Shown: one piece after another, positions 61,984 to 64,000 of the stretch
How the letters are laid out: each line of letters opens with the position of its first letter
Position numbering within the stretch: position 1 is the stretch's first letter
From: Thiomonas bhubaneswarensis
GTDB taxonomy: Bacteria; Pseudomonadota; Gammaproteobacteria; Burkholderiales; Burkholderiaceae_C
Direction of reading: 5' to 3'
Assembly: GCF_001418255.1 (NCBI RefSeq)
Contig: NZ_LIPV01000004.1
Span: 124,001-188,000, forward strand
Length of the DNA stretch: 64,000 bases
The notes under the pieces: model-generated
Told to the model about the DNA's origin: nothing
The model's input: only the letters and a program-made list of their open reading frames with translations
The model's database searches: none
Position numbers and translations under genes: made by a program

Positions 61984-62807
61984 CGGCAGATCCATATAGC
62001 GGAGACCTGATCGAGATCCTGCGCCTGCGGGATGGTACCTCCTGGTATGCGGACTCCGGGCGCGTATATCTGTGTCAAGGAAACCTCTGCGAGATCGGCC
62101 TGCCGACCCATGGCCTTCCGCCGGCGTTGCTCCAGCTCTTGATGCTGCAGCTCCGCGCGGGCAGCACCCACCAGGACCTACTGTTCCTCTTCGGCCGACA
62201 CTTTCATCGCCGCGCACGCCGGGTCATTGCGGATCTCGAGGACCGGCAAGTGCTCCGTTGGGAGACTGTGCAATGCAATCGGTTCGAATGCCGCGACGCA
62301 AGGCCCTTCGAACTCGTCCTCGAAGGGAGTCCAGACGCTGTCTCATTGCCTTCGCGCTGCGAGATATTCGTCCATTCCGGTGCCGCAGCCACCTATACCT
62401 TACCCGCGACCCTCTCGAAGCGGGTCGGCGCCAAACTCACTCTGCACGACGTCGACCTGGGTACAGGCTATCTAATCGTCGCCCGTCGGGCCGACTCCGA
62501 AGTCTGCATGGCCTGCCAGCTCCTTTGGTTCTTCGGTAGCCGACTACTGCCTTTGAGCTTCCTCGGGGCCTGTTTGTCGGTGCCATCTTCCGGCGCCCAA
62601 ACGGTTGACCATTACCGTGCCCGGGTTAGTCTGGCATTGACCGAGATGCGCGACGAGGAGGCGCTGTTGATCTATTTCCCGGACGACGTTCCGGCATGTG
62701 CGTCGATCGATCGTCCGCGCGCACGGCATCCGGCCTGCGGCTGCACGCGGTTCTCGCGGGGCGGCAACAGCATGTCAACGCCTGAATCCATAGACGTGCT
62801 GGCATGA
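61980..62807 (+). CDS. RRE/E1-like protein, possible precursor-peptide-binding partner
   Basis: Seen: 275 residues from ATG 61980; N-terminal winged-helix-like part VYLCQGNLCEIGLPTHGLPP to about residue 95 that resembles RiPP recognition elements and the first domain of SagC/E1-like proteins; then a degenerate alpha/beta part with LDLG-like DVDLGTGYLIVARR and QLLWFFGSRLLPLSFLGACL, and a C-terminal HPACGCTRFS Cys pair. Inferred: leader-peptide-binding partner of a YcaO-type modification enzyme expected downstream beyond the window. Unproven. Confidence 0.5.
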   Translation: MTADPYSGDLIEILRLRDGTSWYADSGRVYLCQGNLCEIGLPTHGLPPALLQLLMLQLRAGSTHQDLLFLFGRHFHRRARRVIADLEDRQVLRWETVQCNRFECRDARPFELVLEGSPDAVSLPSRCEIFVHSGAAATYTLPATLSKRVGAKLTLHDVDLGTGYLIVARRADSEVCMACQLLWFFGSRLLPLSFLGACLSVPSSGAQTVDHYRARVSLALTEMRDEEALLIYFPDDVPACASIDRPRARHPACGCTRFSRGGNSMSTPESIDVLA

Positions 62808-64000
62808 CAACATCATCCAACTTCCTCCACGCCTGCCGCACGGTACTTGGGACCGCACACGTGCTGACGACGTCCGATCAGGTCGCCCCGTTCTTGACCG
62901 ACTGGAGTGGTCGTTGGCGAGGTGAGGCGCTGGCCGTGCTGTGCCCAGGATCGACGTCGGAGGTTTCGGAGGCGGTGCGGCTTTGCGCCTGCGCAGGCAT
63001 CGGCGTGGTACCACAAGGGGGCAACACGGGCCTTAGTGGCGGCGCGACGCCGCAACGCGCACAGCCCAGTGTCGTGATGCACCTCGGACGCCTGACGTTG
63101 GTTAGCGACGTTGACCTGCTCAACAACACGCTGACTGTCGGCGCCGGTGTGACGCTGGCTCGTGTCCAGGAAGTCGCCCGGGCCGCCGGACGACTCTTCC
63201 CGCTGAGCCTTGCTTCGGAAGGCACTTGCACGATCGGCGGCAACCTAGCCACCAACGCCGGCGGCACGACAGTACTTCGCTATGGAAGTATGCGGCAGCT
63301 CTGCCTCGGGCTCGAAGTGGTTCTTCCCGATGGCCGCATCTGGAACGGTCTGCGAACGCTGCGGAAGGACAACACCGGGTACTCCCTGCGGGACTTGTAC
63401 ATCGGATCGGAAGGCACGCTTGGTCTCATCACCGCAGCCGTATTGCAACTGCGTGCCTTGCCGACAGATGTCGTTACCTGCATGCTCATATTGGACAGTT
63501 CGGATCGCGCAATGGCCTGCTTCGACGTTCTGCGTGAGGAGTTCGACGCAGTGCTCACCACCTTCGAGTTGATCTCCCCTGCGGCATTGGACGCCGTGGC
63601 TGAGCAGTTGCCTCATTTGAACCTGCCTGCGTGTCGCCCTCATCCCTGGGTGGTGCTGGTCGAATGTAGCGACGCCTCTGCGGGACGACATGATGGCGAA
63701 GCATCATCGCAAGCGCTCTTGTCGCACCGTCTGGAGCAGCGGTTGGCCTATGCGCTCGATACCAACATCATTCGGAACGTCGTCATCGCGCAGTCTGCCG
63801 CACAGGCGCGTTCCCTATGGGCGATCCGGGAGGGGGTGCCGTTGGCGTTATCCCGACAGCGCACGGCGCTGCGTTACGACCTCTCCTTTCCGATATCGGC
63901 GCTGGAGCGCTTCCTGCAGGAGTCGAGGAGTCGACTCGTCGCACTGGACGCCGATTTTCTGCCGGTCGTCTTCGGCCACGTGGGGGACGGCAACCTGCAC
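62804..64000 (+). CDS. FAD-linked oxidase (GlcD/2-hydroxyacid dehydrogenase-like), partial
   Basis: Seen: at least 399 codons, open to the window end, ATG 62804 overlapping the previous stop. N-terminal PCMH FAD domain: ALAVLCPGSTSEVSEAVRLC, VVPQGGNTGLSGGATPQ (about 66-82), GAGVTLARVQEVARAAGRLF, EGTCTIGGNLATNAGG, DLYIGSEGTLGLITAAVL; then the C-terminal domain with WAIREGVPLAL and VVFGHVGDGNLH. Role: FAD-dependent oxidation of a 2-hydroxy acid or related group. Continues past 64000. Confidence 0.9.
   Translation, partial: MTTSSNFLHACRTVLGTAHVLTTSDQVAPFLTDWSGRWRGEALAVLCPGSTSEVSEAVRLCACAGIGVVPQGGNTGLSGGATPQRAQPSVVMHLGRLTLVSDVDLLNNTLTVGAGVTLARVQEVARAAGRLFPLSLASEGTCTIGGNLATNAGGTTVLRYGSMRQLCLGLEVVLPDGRIWNGLRTLRKDNTGYSLRDLYIGSEGTLGLITAAVLQLRALPTDVVTCMLILDSSDRAMACFDVLREEFDAVLTTFELISPAALDAVAEQLPHLNLPACRPHPWVVLVECSDASAGRHDGEASSQALLSHRLEQRLAYALDTNIIRNVVIAQSAAQARSLWAIREGVPLALSRQRTALRYDLSFPISALERFLQESRSRLVALDADFLPVVFGHVGDGNLH

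Overview
The window is high-GC bacterial DNA whose left edge is a chromosomal housekeeping block typical of Burkholderiales (Betaproteobacteria): radC (cut by the window edge) divergent from an FKBP-type prolyl isomerase, then ispH, serS and a tRNA-Ser(CGA). The order and the protein motifs support a betaproteobacterium; the genus cannot be fixed from the sequence alone.

From about 3.1 kb to at least 52 kb the DNA reads as an integrative and conjugative element, or a decayed mosaic of one, inserted at the 3' end of the tRNA-Ser gene. Its modules are: P4-type integrase with a convergent AlpA-like excisionase gene (3.2-4.5 kb); a leftward accessory operon with an entry-exclusion-like lipoprotein and an HD hydrolase (4.5-6.5 kb); a leftward three-gene Xre/HipA-like-kinase/unknown operon sharing an operator motif with its neighbours (6.7-8.8 kb); a rightward maintenance module of small HTH protein, DUF1376/YdaU-like protein, ParB and sigma-like factor (8.8-12.7 kb); a VirB1-like transglycosylase (12.8-13.3 kb); an IncP-type relaxosome region traB-traM-traL-traK | oriT | traJ-traI (16.1-21.7 kb); and an IncP-type mating-pore operon trbC-D-E-J-L-F-G-I (37.3-46.5 kb). 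A coupling protein (TraG/VirD4) and a TrbB/VirB11 ATPase are not seen, and traB carries an in-frame amber codon, so transfer may be impaired or depend on genes outside the window.

The backbone is broken by cargo. One block (13.6-15.7 kb) holds an AraC remnant, two tautomerases and a LysR regulator and ends at a 46-bp perfect hairpin. A second (22-37 kb) is a string of small metabolic and regulatory units (TetR, LysR, SDR, MFS, aldo-keto reductase, GNAT, PaiB, PhzF), with what looks like a complete transcription attenuator before phzF, then a decayed methylase/HNH locus and an MFS fragment. A third (46.5-51.0 kb) is a defence cassette, the IetA/IetS ATPase-protease pair plus a zinc-ribbon protein, bracketed by a 120-bp direct repeat of the 3' end of trbI. 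Directly behind the second repeat sits a two-gene unit that looks like an antitoxin plus an ADP-ribosyltransferase-fold toxin.

From 52 to 57.7 kb come stress-type genes (tautomerase, AhpD-like proteins, LysR, MarR, GNAT) and an azoreductase fragment next to a group II intron whose reverse transcriptase is frameshifted in several places. The last 6 kb hold a PLP aminotransferase, a TonB-receptor remnant and a tightly coupled operon (methyltransferase, M20 amidohydrolase, an RRE/E1-like protein, FAD-linked oxidase) that looks like part of a peptide-modification or natural-product locus running off the right edge. No CRISPR array or rRNA was seen.
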